This document shows, piece by piece, positions 33,109-43,144 of a stretch of DNA of 64,000 nt. Source of the DNA: Pokkaliibacter sp046614695 (GTDB lineage: Bacteria > Pseudomonadota > Gammaproteobacteria > Pseudomonadales > Balneatricaceae); the NCBI RefSeq assembly GCF_046614695.1, contig NZ_JBKKHQ010000001.1, forward strand, positions 124,001-188,000. The letters are read 5' to 3'. Position 1 is the stretch's first letter. Every line of letters begins with the position of its first letter. Made by a program: the position numbers and the translations under genes. The notes under the pieces are model-generated. The model worked only from the letters and a program-made list of their open reading frames with translations. It ran no database searches and was not told the origin of the DNA.

Positions 33109-34449
33109 TTAAGATTCATAGCGCTTGTTTGGGCTGGCTTCATCCAACCCACGAAGATAGTCGAGTTTTTCGCTGATCTTACGTTCCAGACCCCGTGGCT
33201 GCGGATGATAAAAGCGCTCATGAGCCAGAGCTTCAGGAAGATAGATCTCACCTGCTGCATAGGCTTCGGGCTCATCATGCGCGTAGCGATATTCTGCACC
33301 ATAACCCAGACTGGCCATCAATTCTGTCGGCGCATTACGCAAATGCACCGGCGCTTCCAGACTGCCTTCGCGCGCGACGGCTTCCTGGGCGGCTTTCCAG
33401 GCGGTGTACACCGCATTACTTTTGGGCGCGCAGGCACAGTAAACCGCAGCTTGGGCAATGGCTCGCTCTCCTTCTGCGGGGCCAACCCGCTGAAAAATAT
33501 CCCAGGCGTTAAGAGTAATTTCCAGTGCACGCGGGTCAGCATTGCCAATGTCTTCAGACGCGATGGCCAGCAAGCGGCGAGCCACATAAAGCGGATCGCC
33601 ACCACCATCCAGCATGCGTGCGTACCAATACAAGGCGCCATCGGGGGACGATCCACGAACAGATTTGTGGAAAGCAGAAATCTGGTCGTAGTAAAGATCG
33701 CCCTGCCGGTCAAAGCGGCGGCTGCCCTGGATAAGAATATCGTCAAGATCCGCATCATTGACGATCAGCTTGTCACCCTGTTGGAGAGCAACATCGGAAA
33801 TAAGTTCCAAAAGATTCAGTGAGGTTCTTCCATCCCCATCAGCGGCGCGGGCAATTTTGCGTTTTTGCTCTGGAGAAAGCTGAAGATTCAGGTGAGCCAG
33901 GCCGCGGGGCTCTGTGAGCGCCTGCTCTATCATGCCCAGCAAGTCTTCTTCGGTGAGAGATTTCAGCAGATAGGTGCGGGCTCGTGAGAGCAAAGCATTA
34001 TTGAGCGCAAAGGAGGGGTTCTCTGTAGTGGCTCCCACAAAGACCAGTAACCCATCCTCAACGTGAGGCAGAAAGGCATCCTGCTGCGATTTATTAAAGC
34101 GATGGACTTCGTCGACAAACAGGAGTGTCTTGGTACCCATGCTCTGACGTTGTTTGGCCATTTCAACAACGTCGCGAATTTCTTTCACTCCGGCCAGTAC
34201 TGCCGAGAGTGTAACGAAATAGGCACTGGCATTTTCAGCAACCAGCCGGGCAAGCGTGGTTTTACCTACGCCCGGTGGCCCCCAGAGAATCATTGAATGA
34301 AGGCGGCCCTGATCAAGTGCACGTTTGAGGGGCTTTCCTGGGCCGAGCAAGTGTTTCTGGCCCACATAATCCGCAAGCGTCCGGGGACGCATGCGGCTGG
34401 CAAGTGGCTGATCCTGAGCATCAGTGTTGGCGAACAGATCGTCCGCCAT
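33109..34449 (-). CDS. rarA: Replication-associated recombination protein RarA
   Basis: 446 residues. AAA+ ATPase related to clamp loaders that acts at stalled replication forks. Walker A is WGPPGVGKTTLARL near residue 56; Walker B is LLFVDEVHRFNKSQQDAFLP near residue 109. The C-terminal helical domain carries the usual PKSNAVYTA segment and RFYHPQPRGLE. Its ATG shares one base with the lolA stop codon. Confidence 0.96.
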   Translation of the reverse strand: MADDLFANTDAQDQPLASRMRPRTLADYVGQKHLLGPGKPLKRALDQGRLHSMILWGPPGVGKTTLARLVAENASAYFVTLSAVLAGVKEIRDVVEMAKQRQSMGTKTLLFVDEVHRFNKSQQDAFLPHVEDGLLVFVGATTENPSFALNNALLSRARTYLLKSLTEEDLLGMIEQALTEPRGLAHLNLQLSPEQKRKIARAADGDGRTSLNLLELISDVALQQGDKLIVNDADLDDILIQGSRRFDRQGDLYYDQISAFHKSVRGSSPDGALYWYARMLDGGGDPLYVARRLLAIASEDIGNADPRALEITLNAWDIFQRVGPAEGERAIAQAAVYCACAPKSNAVYTAWKAAQEAVAREGSLEAPVHLRNAPTELMASLGYGAEYRYAHDEPEAYAAGEIYLPEALAHERFYHPQPRGLERKISEKLDYLRGLDEASPNKRYES

Positions 34450-35084
34450 TAGTTTTGCTCGATAAGATCAACGCCTTCAGGCGGAGTGAATTTAAAAAGA
34501 TTAGAGGGCAGCATCACATCCTCTTCCATGTTACGGAAGGTGATACGCGTTTGCTGTGACAGGGAGTCGGAGAAGCTCATCTCCTGCAAAGAAGAATCCT
34601 TGAAGCTCATGCGAAGTTCTGTGAAAAGGCTTTCTTTATCCTTGGGTTTTAGCTGGAAGAACCAGAGTCCATTCCCATCAGTACGCCCTTGCACATCAAA
34701 GGACTTCTCAATCGCTTTGACATCATTACTCAGCAACAATGCGGGTGTCGCCGTGGCGCGACGATCCAGCGGTTGCTTGGTAACCTGCTCAAGATCTTTG
34801 TCATACAGCCAGACAAACTTGCCATCGGAGACCAGCAGTTGAGCGTAAGGCTCATCAGTCTCCCAGCGGAAAAGATCAGGTTTTTGTAAATCAATGGAGC
34901 CCGTGGTCTGTTGCAGAGGGCGACCATTGGCGTCGACAACCACTTGTTGGAAGTCAGCCGTCCAGGTGTTGTGCTGACTCAGAATACGATGGAAAGCCTC
35001 TACGGCACTTTCTTCAGCATTGGCAACCAGACTGGTGAAGCCCAGCAGCAAAGCAGTACCCAGTGTTAACAGCCGTTTTTTCAT
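34449..35084 (-). CDS. lolA: Outer-membrane lipoprotein carrier LolA
   Basis: 211 residues from the ATG at 35084, which begins a clear signal peptide (KKRLLTLGTALLLGFTSL, cut after ANA). A longer frame to 35225 lies inside ftsK and is rejected. LolA carries lipoproteins across the periplasm from LolCDE to LolB. The hydrophobic-cavity family segments include FQQVVVDANGRPLQQTTG and SDGKFVWLYDKDLEQVT. ftsK ends 25 bases upstream. Confidence 0.95.
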   Translation of the reverse strand: MKKRLLTLGTALLLGFTSLVANAEESAVEAFHRILSQHNTWTADFQQVVVDANGRPLQQTTGSIDLQKPDLFRWETDEPYAQLLVSDGKFVWLYDKDLEQVTKQPLDRRATATPALLLSNDVKAIEKSFDVQGRTDGNGLWFFQLKPKDKESLFTELRMSFKDSSLQEMSFSDSLSQQTRITFRNMEEDVMLPSNLFKFTPPEGVDLIEQN

Positions 35085-35109
35085 AGCGATGCTTTGATTT
35101 CCAAGATGA

Positions 35110-37917
35110 TTAGTTTCGACCGGCATTCGGTGCCAGAATTTCACGCGCACCATTATTGTTGGGCGCACTGACCAGTCCGGCAGACTCCATTGCTTCAACC
35201 ATTCGTGCCGCGCGGTTATACCCAATCTTCAGTTTACGTTGCACTGAGGAGATGGACGCACGACCACTTTCAAGGACGAAGGCAACCGCTTCATCATATA
35301 ACGGGTCCGATTCCTCTTCGTAGTTACCGCCTGTATCAGCAGAGCCTGCACCGTCAATAGGTGTTTCAAGAATCTCGTCGATGTATTCAGGGGTGCCACG
35401 TTGTTTCCATTCCTCAACGACACGATGGACTTCATCATCATCTACAAAGGCGCCATGCACACGAGAAGGCAGATTACTGCCAACCGGCATATAGAGCATG
35501 TCACCATTTCCAAGGAGGCTCTCTGCGCCCCCCTGATCCAGAATGGTTCTGGAATCAATTTTTGAGGAAACCTGAAAGGCGATACGCGTTGGAACGTTAG
35601 CTTTGATCAAACCTGTGATGACATCAACCGATGGTCGCTGTGTTGCAAGAATCAGATGAATTCCCGCAGCTCGTGCTTTCTGAGCAATACGAGCGATCAG
35701 CTCTTCAACCTTTTTGCCGACCATCATCATCATGTCGGCAAACTCGTCGATGATGACGACGATATAGGGCAAGGGCTCAAGCTCAGGTGCAAAGTCTTCA
35801 AACGACTCTTCTTTCTTCCATAAAGGATCCGTCATGGGTTCACCGCGCGCCGCCGCTTCGGCAATCTTGCGGTTAAAACCATCAAGGTTACGAACCCCCG
35901 CTGCCGCCATTAACTGGTAGCGGCGCTCCATCTCGCCAACACACCAGCGAAGAGCTCCGGCAGCCTCTTTCATGTCGGTGATTACCGGTGTCAAAAGATG
36001 CGGAATGCCATCATAAATCGACAGCTCGAGCATTTTTGGGTCGACCATGATCATACGCACCTGTTCCGGTGTGCACTTGAACAGCAGGCTCAGAATCATG
36101 GCATTGACGCCCACTGATTTACCTGAGCCCGTTGTACCCGCAACCAGAAGGTGTGGCATTTTGGAAAGGTTGGCAACCACAGGGAAACCGCCAATATCGT
36201 GGCCTAACGCCAGCGGTAGAGGGGATTTTGTTCCCTGGTACACATCAGATTGCAGAACTTCACGCAGGCGCACTGTGGCGCGACGTTCATTCGGAATTTC
36301 AAGACCGATAACCGACTTACCGGGGATGACCTCAACCACACGAACACTCATGACCGCCATTGAGCGTGCAAGGTCTCGTGAAAGATTGGTGATCTTGCTG
36401 GCTTTAACGCCTGGAGCTGGCTGCACTTCAAATCGGGTAATTACCGGGCCAGGATTAACGGCGACCACTTCAGCTTTAACACCAAAGTCGAGAAGCTTTG
36501 CTTCAAGTAAAGCGCTCAGTTCCTGCAGCTTTTCTGCGGAATAGCCAGGCCCTTTGTTTTCATCGGGTACGTCGAGTACTTCGATCGGCGGTAATGCTGA
36601 TAAAGCGACTGTGGGTGTAAGAGGTGCGGGTCGCTTCGCTGGCTCATCGTCTTCAGGTAGAGACTGACGCCCCAGCGGCTGGACTGCAATTCCCGGCTTT
36701 AACGGAGCGCTACCCTGAGGTGTCGGAACAGCTCTTGGCTCAGCCTGCTCTTCTCCCCTGCCCTGCTCTACAAACTGGGCGGTATCAATGGTCTCGTCCC
36801 ATGGTGCTGGCTCATGATGAGGGACGATATTGTCGAGAACCGGAACTTCCGCATCATTTTGAGGGGCGCTTTCTGCATACCAGCTGGTGAAATCGGGTGA
36901 CGGTTGTTCTGAGTCATCGCTTTCAAAAGCGTCACTTTGATCCCACTGAGACTGAGTTGCCGTAACATCAATGTAGTTAGCTTGCTCATCCGCAAGTGCA
37001 TCTAATTGCTGATCCATTTCGCGTGACTGCGAAACCGGCTGGGATGTCCTTTCTTCTGGTAACTCAGCGTCATGCAAGGGCGTAAAAACATCATCAATCG
37101 TTTCTATCGCTTCGGGTTGTGTAGCCGCTGAGTTGACCGGTCCCTTCGTGGTTGCTGATTCTTGTTGTTGCTTATTTCTCGCCTGGGATAAAAAGTCTGC
37201 AAATTCAGGCTCAACGCGAACCTGCTTTCCTTCAACGGAAACACCGGGCAGAGCATCTTCATAACGCTGCGCTTTCTTTTCCTTGCGACGCTCTGAAATC
37301 GCAGCCATTTGCTCAGCGCCCCAGCACAGCTGCTTGCCAATCCACTCAGCAATCTGAAGTAGCGAGAGGTTTGTAAAGAGAGAGAGTCCAATCAGAAAAA
37401 CGCAGGTCATGACTATAGAGCCACCCTGCACTTTTAGCGCCTGAAGGATTAAAGGTGCCAGATTCTGACCAATCAAACCGCCTGCGGTATAGGTATAACC
37501 CAGCGTTTTTGGATCCATGTGAATGCTGGCAAGAATGGAGGTTGAGATAACCAGACAACACAGGCCAATGAGACGAATCGCCAAAATGCCTAAGGTATAC
37601 CAGCTAGGTTTGTACCAGACCTTGAGCGCCCAGTAGACTTTGAGGCATAACAGGACAGGTAGCATCAGGGCGCTGACCCCAAAGAGAGAAAACAGCAAAT
37701 CGGCAAGCCAGGCACCCCAGGCGCCAGCGGCATTACGAATGTCACTGTGCCAACCGAGATGACTCCAACCGGCATCGCCCGGATTGTAAGTCAGCAGGGT
37801 TAACATAACGAAGGCACCAATACCGATAACGGCAAGTAAAAAGCCGTCTTTCAAGAGGTGAACAATAGATTCAATAAAGCGATCCCGACTGCGGGGTTGG
37901 ATCTTTTTCGCTTGCAA
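35110..37917 (-). CDS. ftsK: DNA translocase FtsK
   Basis: 935 residues. The N-terminal 190 residues carry four or five transmembrane segments that anchor FtsK at the septum. A proline/acidic linker of about 260 residues follows (residues 200-460), then the RecA-like motor with Walker A TTGSGKSVGVN near residue 595 and Walker B VVIIDEFADMMMM near residue 720. The last 65 residues form the winged-helix gamma domain that reads KOPS. It moves chromosome termini and activates XerCD at dif. It is the first gene of the unit with lolA, rarA, crcB and serS. Confidence 0.97.
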   Translation of the reverse strand: MQAKKIQPRSRDRFIESIVHLLKDGFLLAVIGIGAFVMLTLLTYNPGDAGWSHLGWHSDIRNAAGAWGAWLADLLFSLFGVSALMLPVLLCLKVYWALKVWYKPSWYTLGILAIRLIGLCCLVISTSILASIHMDPKTLGYTYTAGGLIGQNLAPLILQALKVQGGSIVMTCVFLIGLSLFTNLSLLQIAEWIGKQLCWGAEQMAAISERRKEKKAQRYEDALPGVSVEGKQVRVEPEFADFLSQARNKQQQESATTKGPVNSAATQPEAIETIDDVFTPLHDAELPEERTSQPVSQSREMDQQLDALADEQANYIDVTATQSQWDQSDAFESDDSEQPSPDFTSWYAESAPQNDAEVPVLDNIVPHHEPAPWDETIDTAQFVEQGRGEEQAEPRAVPTPQGSAPLKPGIAVQPLGRQSLPEDDEPAKRPAPLTPTVALSALPPIEVLDVPDENKGPGYSAEKLQELSALLEAKLLDFGVKAEVVAVNPGPVITRFEVQPAPGVKASKITNLSRDLARSMAVMSVRVVEVIPGKSVIGLEIPNERRATVRLREVLQSDVYQGTKSPLPLALGHDIGGFPVVANLSKMPHLLVAGTTGSGKSVGVNAMILSLLFKCTPEQVRMIMVDPKMLELSIYDGIPHLLTPVITDMKEAAGALRWCVGEMERRYQLMAAAGVRNLDGFNRKIAEAAARGEPMTDPLWKKEESFEDFAPELEPLPYIVVIIDEFADMMMMVGKKVEELIARIAQKARAAGIHLILATQRPSVDVITGLIKANVPTRIAFQVSSKIDSRTILDQGGAESLLGNGDMLYMPVGSNLPSRVHGAFVDDDEVHRVVEEWKQRGTPEYIDEILETPIDGAGSADTGGNYEEESDPLYDEAVAFVLESGRASISSVQRKLKIGYNRAARMVEAMESAGLVSAPNNNGAREILAPNAGRN

Positions 37918-37984
37918 AATCAGCCCTTTATTTAAGACACGCTACGAGGTCTGTATTATAACCAAAACCCTTGGACGAATATCC
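37918..37984. promoter_or_regulatory. Divergent promoter region of ftsK and aat
   Basis: A short AT-rich gap of 67 bases between divergent genes. A -10-like TATTATAA lies near 37954-37961 for the aat direction. I could not place a matching -35 with confidence. Confidence 0.4.
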
Positions 37985-38713
37985 ATGCTGCACTGGCTAG
38001 ATGAAACAAATAACTTTCCGCCGACGAGCCAGGCGCTTAGAGATCCTGATGGATTGCTGGCTGTTGGTGGAGATCTTTCGAGTACACGTTTGCTTGCCGC
38101 GTATCAGCGTGGAATTTTCCCGTGGTACAGCGAAGGGTCGCCGATACTCTGGTGGAGCCCTGCCCCACGGTTTGTGATTTATCCGGATGAACTGAATATT
38201 AACCGTTCACTCCGTAAGGCCATCAATAAAACACCTTTTGATATCACCATCAATCAGGCATTTGAGGATGTTATTAGTTTTTGCGCTGATGTTCCTCGGC
38301 CCGGTCAGGATGGCACCTGGATTCAACCAGAAATGCAAGCAGCCTATATCGCCATGCATCAGGTTGGCTGGGCGCACTCGGTCGATGTCTGGCATGATGG
38401 GCAGCTGGTAGGTGGTCTCTATGGCCTCGCGGTTGGTCGGGTTTTCTTCGGTGAGTCTATGTTTTCGCTTATGCCCAACGCTTCTAAAGTCGCTTTTGCT
38501 TTGTGGTGTCAAAAGCTCAATGAACTGGGGTGTGACATGATTGACTGCCAGATGGAAACCCCGCACATGGTCAGCATGGGGGGTCGTCGCGTCCTAAGAA
38601 ACGTCTTTGAACGCCGGTTGAAAACGACTCAGAGCGAGACTAATTATCTAAGAGATGCCATCAAAGGGATCTCGCACCAGCCGTTAATGCGTCGGGAGCA
38701 GACATGCAGATAG
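37985..38713 (+). CDS. aat: Leucyl/phenylalanyl-tRNA-protein transferase
   Basis: 242 residues. Aat adds Leu or Phe to N-terminal Lys/Arg so that ClpS/ClpAP degrades the protein. The family start FPPTSQALRDPDGLLAVGGD, GIFPWYSEGSPILWWSPAPR near residue 43, and GRVFFGESMFS near residue 150 are all present. It overlaps bpt by 10 bases. The adaptor ClpS and ClpA are encoded about 3.5 kb away on the other strand. Confidence 0.97.
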   Translation: MLHWLDETNNFPPTSQALRDPDGLLAVGGDLSSTRLLAAYQRGIFPWYSEGSPILWWSPAPRFVIYPDELNINRSLRKAINKTPFDITINQAFEDVISFCADVPRPGQDGTWIQPEMQAAYIAMHQVGWAHSVDVWHDGQLVGGLYGLAVGRVFFGESMFSLMPNASKVAFALWCQKLNELGCDMIDCQMETPHMVSMGGRRVLRNVFERRLKTTQSETNYLRDAIKGISHQPLMRREQTCR

Positions 38714-39405
38714 AAAAGCTGCGTTTTTATGCAACCCCGGAACATAACTGCAGCTATCTTCCGGGCCAGACCGCAAAAACTCTTTTTGTCGATCCGGATA
38801 TTGATATAGACCATACCGGTTATGGCTTGCTTTCAGACCTGGGGTTTCGTCGAAGCGGCAAGCACCTGTACCGGCCTCATTGTGAACAGTGCAGCGCTTG
38901 TATATCGGTCAGAGTCCCTGTCGAAAGTTTTACTCCCGATAAACGTCAACGCCGCATCGCAAGAAAAAATGACCACTTGCGTGCCTCCATTGTGCTACCA
39001 GCGTTTAATGAAGAGCACTATGCCCTCTATGTGAAATACATTGAGGGTAAGCACGCTGATGGTGATATGTACCCTCCTTCAGAGGCTCAATACATCAGCT
39101 TTTTGGTTGAGGGGCGTGAAGATACCCGCTTTGTTGAGTTTCGTGATGGCGATCAGTTAGTCGCCATTGCGGTTGTCGACTTCCTCGATAGCGGCTTGTC
39201 GGCCGTCTACACATTTTACGACCCTGATAACAAGAACAGTCTGGGTGTGTACGCAGTGCTTTGGCAAATCGCGTATGCGAAGCAGCATTTTTACTCGTTC
39301 ATCTACCTTGGCTACTGGATTAAAGACTGTCGAAAGATGAGTTATAAGCTTGAGTATCGTCCGCTACAGCTTCTTATCAATGGACAATGGGTGCTCTGCA
39401 ATTAG
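38704..39405 (+). CDS. bpt: Aspartate/glutamate leucyltransferase Bpt
   Basis: 233 residues. Transfers Leu from leucyl-tRNA to N-terminal Asp/Glu, so it complements Aat in the N-degron pathway. Markers are the cysteine pairs in HCEQCSACISVRVPV near residue 60 and LGYWIKDCRKMSYK near residue 200. Start ATG overlaps the aat end. Older databases label it arginyl-tRNA-protein transferase (ate) by similarity. Confidence 0.95.
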   Translation: MQIEKLRFYATPEHNCSYLPGQTAKTLFVDPDIDIDHTGYGLLSDLGFRRSGKHLYRPHCEQCSACISVRVPVESFTPDKRQRRIARKNDHLRASIVLPAFNEEHYALYVKYIEGKHADGDMYPPSEAQYISFLVEGREDTRFVEFRDGDQLVAIAVVDFLDSGLSAVYTFYDPDNKNSLGVYAVLWQIAYAKQHFYSFIYLGYWIKDCRKMSYKLEYRPLQLLINGQWVLCN

Positions 39406-39486
39406 CCCCGTATTGCCCGTTAGCCTTGAAATCTCAAAAAAATGGTGCAAAAACACATAATTATGTGAGGGTGGCTGATTCATTCT

Positions 39487-39515
39487 TTGCCACTTGATCA
39501 TCCTTAGGGCACAAT
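39487..39515 (+). promoter_or_regulatory. Candidate infA promoter
   Basis: TTGCCA (39487-39492), 17-base spacer, CACAAT (39510-39515). A reasonable sigma-70 site giving a leader of about 40 bases before infA. Confidence 0.4.
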
Positions 39516-39563
39516 AATGCCCGCCAGATAAAACCCGTTTCAAAATTTAACGAGGAAGGCTGA

Positions 39564-39782
39564 ATGGCCAAAGAAGATTCGATTGAAATGGAAGGCGTCG
39601 TTGTCGACACCCTCCCTAACACCATGTTTCGTGTTGAGCTTGAGAACGGCCACGTTGTGACTGCTCACATCTCCGGTAAAATGCGTAAGAATTACATCCG
39701 CATCCTGACGGGTGACAAAGTTAAGGTGGAGATGACTCCTTACGACCTGACTAAAGGTCGCATCGTCTACCGCTCCCGCTGA
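39564..39782 (+). CDS. infA: Translation initiation factor IF-1
   Basis: 72 residues, exact normal length. It sits in the ribosomal A site during initiation. The OB-fold sequence is near universal (EGVVVDTLPNTMFRVELENG; MRKNYIRILTGDKV). GAGGAAGG precedes the ATG. Confidence 0.98.
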   Translation: MAKEDSIEMEGVVVDTLPNTMFRVELENGHVVTAHISGKMRKNYIRILTGDKVKVEMTPYDLTKGRIVYRSR

Positions 39783-39813
39783 TCCCGGCAGCGAGGACTC
39801 AGGGGAGCAGCCC

Positions 39814-42069
39814 TTAGGCTGCTTCCACCTCGAGTTTCAGTTCATCATTCTCTACTGACACTTCTACCTTACCGCCCTTCTCACTCAGCTTGCCAAATAG
39901 AATGTCTTCTGCCAGAGGACGTTTCATTTTGTCCTGAATGAGTCGAGCCATGGGTCGAGCTCCCATCTTGTCGTCATAGCCGTGCTTAGCCAGCCAGGCG
40001 CGAGCGTCATCATCCACTTCAATAGTGACTTGCTTCTCGTCCAGCTGCGTCTGCAGATCGACCAGGAACTTATCGACGACGTGTTTAATAACTTCTGTGT
40101 CCAGTGGCTGGAATTGCACAATACTATCCAGACGGTTGCGGAACTCAGGCGTAAAGGTCCGACGGATAACTTCCATGCCGTCAGTGCTATTGTCCTGAGT
40201 TGAGAAGCCAATGGAGCGTTTACTGAGGACTTCAGCACCAGCATTGGTTGTCATAATAAGAATGACGTGACGGAAGTCTGCTGAGCGACCATTGTTGTCT
40301 GTCAATGTGCCATTATCCATCACCTGCAAAAGCAGGTTATAGACATCCGGATGCGCCTTCTCAATTTCATCCAGCAGAAGTACACAGTGGGGACTCTTAG
40401 TGATGGCTTCTGTCAGCAACCCACCCTGATCAAACCCTACGTAGCCAGGAGGTGCGCCAATGAGCCGTGACACGGTGTGCTGTTCCATGTACTCGGACAT
40501 ATCAAAGCGAACCAGCTCAATCCCCAGCATTTTTGCAAGCTGGGCGGTTACCTCAGTTTTACCAACCCCGGTGGGGCCTGCTAGCAAAAAGCATCCGACT
40601 GGCTTGTTGGGTGATTTAAGACCAGCGCGTGAAAGTTTGATTGAAGAGCTAAGGCTACTGATCGCCTGATCTTGGCCAAATACAACCATCTTGAGATTGT
40701 CTTCGAGCTTACGCAGCAAATCTTTATCTGATGCCGACACGCTCTTAGGTGGAATTCTTGCGATCTTCGCGACAACAGCTTCAATTTCTTCTACATCGAT
40801 AACTGTTTTGCGCTCATCTTCTTTCGCCAGTCTTTGGAAGGCTCCGGCTTCGTCGACCACATCGATGGCTTTATCGGGCATGTGCTTATCAGTGATATAA
40901 CGCGCGGCCATATCAGATGCTGCGCGGAGTCCGGCATCGGTGTAAGTGACTTCGTGATGTTCTTCAAAGCGTGACTTCAAGCCCAGAAGGATCTGGTAGG
41001 TGTCATCGGCGCTGGGTTCAAGCACATCCACTTTCTGGAAACGACGAGCCAAAGCGCGATCCTTTTCAAAGATACCTCTGAACTCCTGGAACGTTGTTGA
41101 GCCAATACAGCGCAACTCTCCAGAACTCAGCAAAGGTTTCAATAAATTGGAGGCATCCATAGCCCCGCCAGAGGCTGCGCCTGCACCAATGATGGTATGG
41201 ATTTCGTCAATAAAGAGTACCGCATGCTTCTGCTTTTTGAGCTGAGCAAGCAGTCCTTTGAGGCGTTTTTCAAAATCACCGCGGTACTTGGTGCCCGCAA
41301 GCAAAGAGCCTAAATCCAGGCTGTAAATCACACTTTGCTTGATAACGTCAGGAACCTGTCCTTCAACAATAAGTTTTGCCAAACCTTCAGCAATTGCCGT
41401 TTTACCGACCCCAGCCTCGCCAACAAGTAATGGATTGTTCTTGCGACGGCGGCAAAGAATCTGAACAACGCGCTCTACTTCAGAAGAACGACCAACCAAC
41501 GGATCAATGCGCCCTTTCAGTGCAACTTCATTCAGATTGGTGGCATAGCTGGTGAGCGGATTTGCAGTCGCCTCATTCGTTGACTCAGTGCGCTCTTCCT
41601 GTTCTGCCTCGGCTTCGAAGTCATGGTCCTCAGTCACTTTGGAGATGCCATGAGAGATAAAGTTCACGACGTCGAGGCGCTCGATACCCTGCTGGTGAAG
41701 AATGTAAACGGCCTGACTTTCCTGCTCGCTAAAGATCGCAACCAGTACATTGGCACCAGTAACTTCTTTTTTACCAGAAGACTGGACATGAAACACTGCG
41801 CGTTGGATTACGCGCTGAAAGCCAAGCGTTGGCTGAGTTTCACGTTCAGGATCGGTATCAGGAATAAGTGGGGTAGTAGCATCGACGAATTCCGCTAAAC
41901 CCTTACGTAGATTCTCAAAATTAGCGCCACAGGCTTTGAGGACTTCAACGGCGTCCTTGTTGTCCAGCAAAGCAAGTAGTAGATGCTCCACCGTCATAAA
42001 TTCATGGCGTTTTTCACGTGCTACGCGATAAGCCAATCCCAGGGAGAACTCTAGATCTCTGTTCAACAT
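39814..42069 (-). CDS. clpA: ClpA, ATP-dependent unfoldase of ClpAP
   Basis: 751 residues from the ATG at 42069 (MLNRDLEFSLGLAYRVAREK); the frame to 42108 adds 13 unlikely residues. ClpA unfolds substrates for ClpP and works with ClpS on N-degrons. Domains in order: N-terminal double repeat (1-140), AAA1 with Walker A GEAGVGKTAIAEG near residue 210, AAA2 with Walker A GPTGVGKTEVTAQ near 490. The ClpP-binding loop of AAA2 lies near residue 615. clpS is 23 bases upstream on the same strand. Confidence 0.97.
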   Translation of the reverse strand: MLNRDLEFSLGLAYRVAREKRHEFMTVEHLLLALLDNKDAVEVLKACGANFENLRKGLAEFVDATTPLIPDTDPERETQPTLGFQRVIQRAVFHVQSSGKKEVTGANVLVAIFSEQESQAVYILHQQGIERLDVVNFISHGISKVTEDHDFEAEAEQEERTESTNEATANPLTSYATNLNEVALKGRIDPLVGRSSEVERVVQILCRRRKNNPLLVGEAGVGKTAIAEGLAKLIVEGQVPDVIKQSVIYSLDLGSLLAGTKYRGDFEKRLKGLLAQLKKQKHAVLFIDEIHTIIGAGAASGGAMDASNLLKPLLSSGELRCIGSTTFQEFRGIFEKDRALARRFQKVDVLEPSADDTYQILLGLKSRFEEHHEVTYTDAGLRAASDMAARYITDKHMPDKAIDVVDEAGAFQRLAKEDERKTVIDVEEIEAVVAKIARIPPKSVSASDKDLLRKLEDNLKMVVFGQDQAISSLSSSIKLSRAGLKSPNKPVGCFLLAGPTGVGKTEVTAQLAKMLGIELVRFDMSEYMEQHTVSRLIGAPPGYVGFDQGGLLTEAITKSPHCVLLLDEIEKAHPDVYNLLLQVMDNGTLTDNNGRSADFRHVILIMTTNAGAEVLSKRSIGFSTQDNSTDGMEVIRRTFTPEFRNRLDSIVQFQPLDTEVIKHVVDKFLVDLQTQLDEKQVTIEVDDDARAWLAKHGYDDKMGARPMARLIQDKMKRPLAEDILFGKLSEKGGKVEVSVENDELKLEVEAA

Positions 42070-42091
42070 AGCTTTGCCCTTCTCCAGGTAT

Positions 42092-42433
42092 TTACCCGAC
42101 CCGCTCAACTTCGCACATCAAGGGGTGCTGGCTCTGGCGTGCATACTGGTTCACCTGTTGTGCTCGAGTTTCAGCAAGATCCTTAGGGAAAATGCCGCAA
42201 ATACCCTTACCTTTCTGATGTACCGCGAGCATGACCTGAGTCGCACTCTCTTCGTCCATGCTAAAGAAATATTGCAAGACATGGACCACAAAATCCATCG
42301 GCGTATAGTCATCGTTCAACATTACAACCTGATACTTAGGAGGTTCCTTAAGCTTAGGTTTGGCCGGCTGAACTGCGAGGCCATGATCCATCGCATCATC
42401 ATGATCATGATCCGCTGAGAGCCATATACTCAT
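42092..42433 (-). CDS. clpS: ClpS adaptor for N-degron recognition
   Basis: 113 residues, normal length. Binds N-terminal Leu, Phe, Tyr and Trp and hands substrates to ClpA. The family core YQVVMLNDDYTPMDFVVHVL near residue 34 holds the NDDYT motif; MLAVHQKGKGICGIF follows near residue 68. It leads the clpS-clpA unit. An acidic, histidine-rich N-terminus (DHDHDDAMDHG) is a small oddity. Confidence 0.96.
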   Translation of the reverse strand: MSIWLSADHDHDDAMDHGLAVQPAKPKLKEPPKYQVVMLNDDYTPMDFVVHVLQYFFSMDEESATQVMLAVHQKGKGICGIFPKDLAETRAQQVNQYARQSQHPLMCEVERVG

Positions 42434-42683
42434 GTTTCAAATTGTCTCCATCTCGTCTTCCCTCTGAATGATATCCCCGGCCAGCCTGCGCCTCCACACT
42501 ATTTAGTGGATACAAATCGCGATGACTTCAATGCTGGCAGGCCATGGAAAAATGTGCCACACTCAACTTAACAAAACTTACATAAGTTTCCTGTCATTTC
42601 TTGCTGTTACAGGAATATTTATTAACTGTCCAAATTTGGTATTGATTTAGTTACCAGAGCTAGTGTGACGAGGAGGCGAAGTT

Positions 42684-42920
42684 ATGTATTCAGGGAAAGT
42701 CAAGTGGTTCAATAACGCCAAAGGCTACGGATTCATTCTTGCCGAAGACGGAACTGACGAAGACTTGTTTGTTCATTACTCAGCTATCCAGATTGAGGGT
42801 TACAAAACTCTTAAAGCTGGTCAGCGTGTACAGTTCGAAACTCAACCAGGTCCTAAAGGGACGCACGCAGTTAATATCCGACCGATGCTTGAGTCTGTTA
42901 AGAGTATTGAAACTCACTAA
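42684..42920 (+). CDS. cspD: Cold-shock-like protein CspD
   Basis: 78 residues. RNA/DNA-binding OB fold with the RNP motifs KGYGFI and DLFVHY, and KWFNNAKG. CspD inhibits replication under stress or in stationary phase. It is divergent from clpS, the classical order. GAGGAG precedes the ATG. The C-terminal extension ending SVKSIETH supports CspD over CspA. Confidence 0.93.
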   Translation: MYSGKVKWFNNAKGYGFILAEDGTDEDLFVHYSAIQIEGYKTLKAGQRVQFETQPGPKGTHAVNIRPMLESVKSIETH

Positions 42921-43144
42921 GCCTTAAGCTGTAGTCTGGCCGCTCTGTTTTCAAGTGCGGTCAGCTCTTTCCTTAATTACACCTGTTTTAAAACGCCTGC
43001 CCTTCTACTTATCCAGCCTTTGTAACTACTAAATCTAATCACTTGTTCGAGTGAACTTCACTTAAGTGTTATCCTCTTTTCCTTCTGGTGCAACATTGCT
43101 TGATGGGTGTGGCACTCTTTGTGGATCACTCACGAATATCGCCA

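Noticed and set aside
34449..35225. 258-residue version of LolA starting at 35225
   Set aside because: The extra 47 residues lie inside ftsK and hide the signal peptide; the ATG at 35084 starts a typical signal sequence.
43088..43144. N-terminal extension of RluE to 43088
   Set aside because: RluE homologues begin near the ATG at 43145 (PSVLLFNKPFQ); the added 19 residues have no conserved content.
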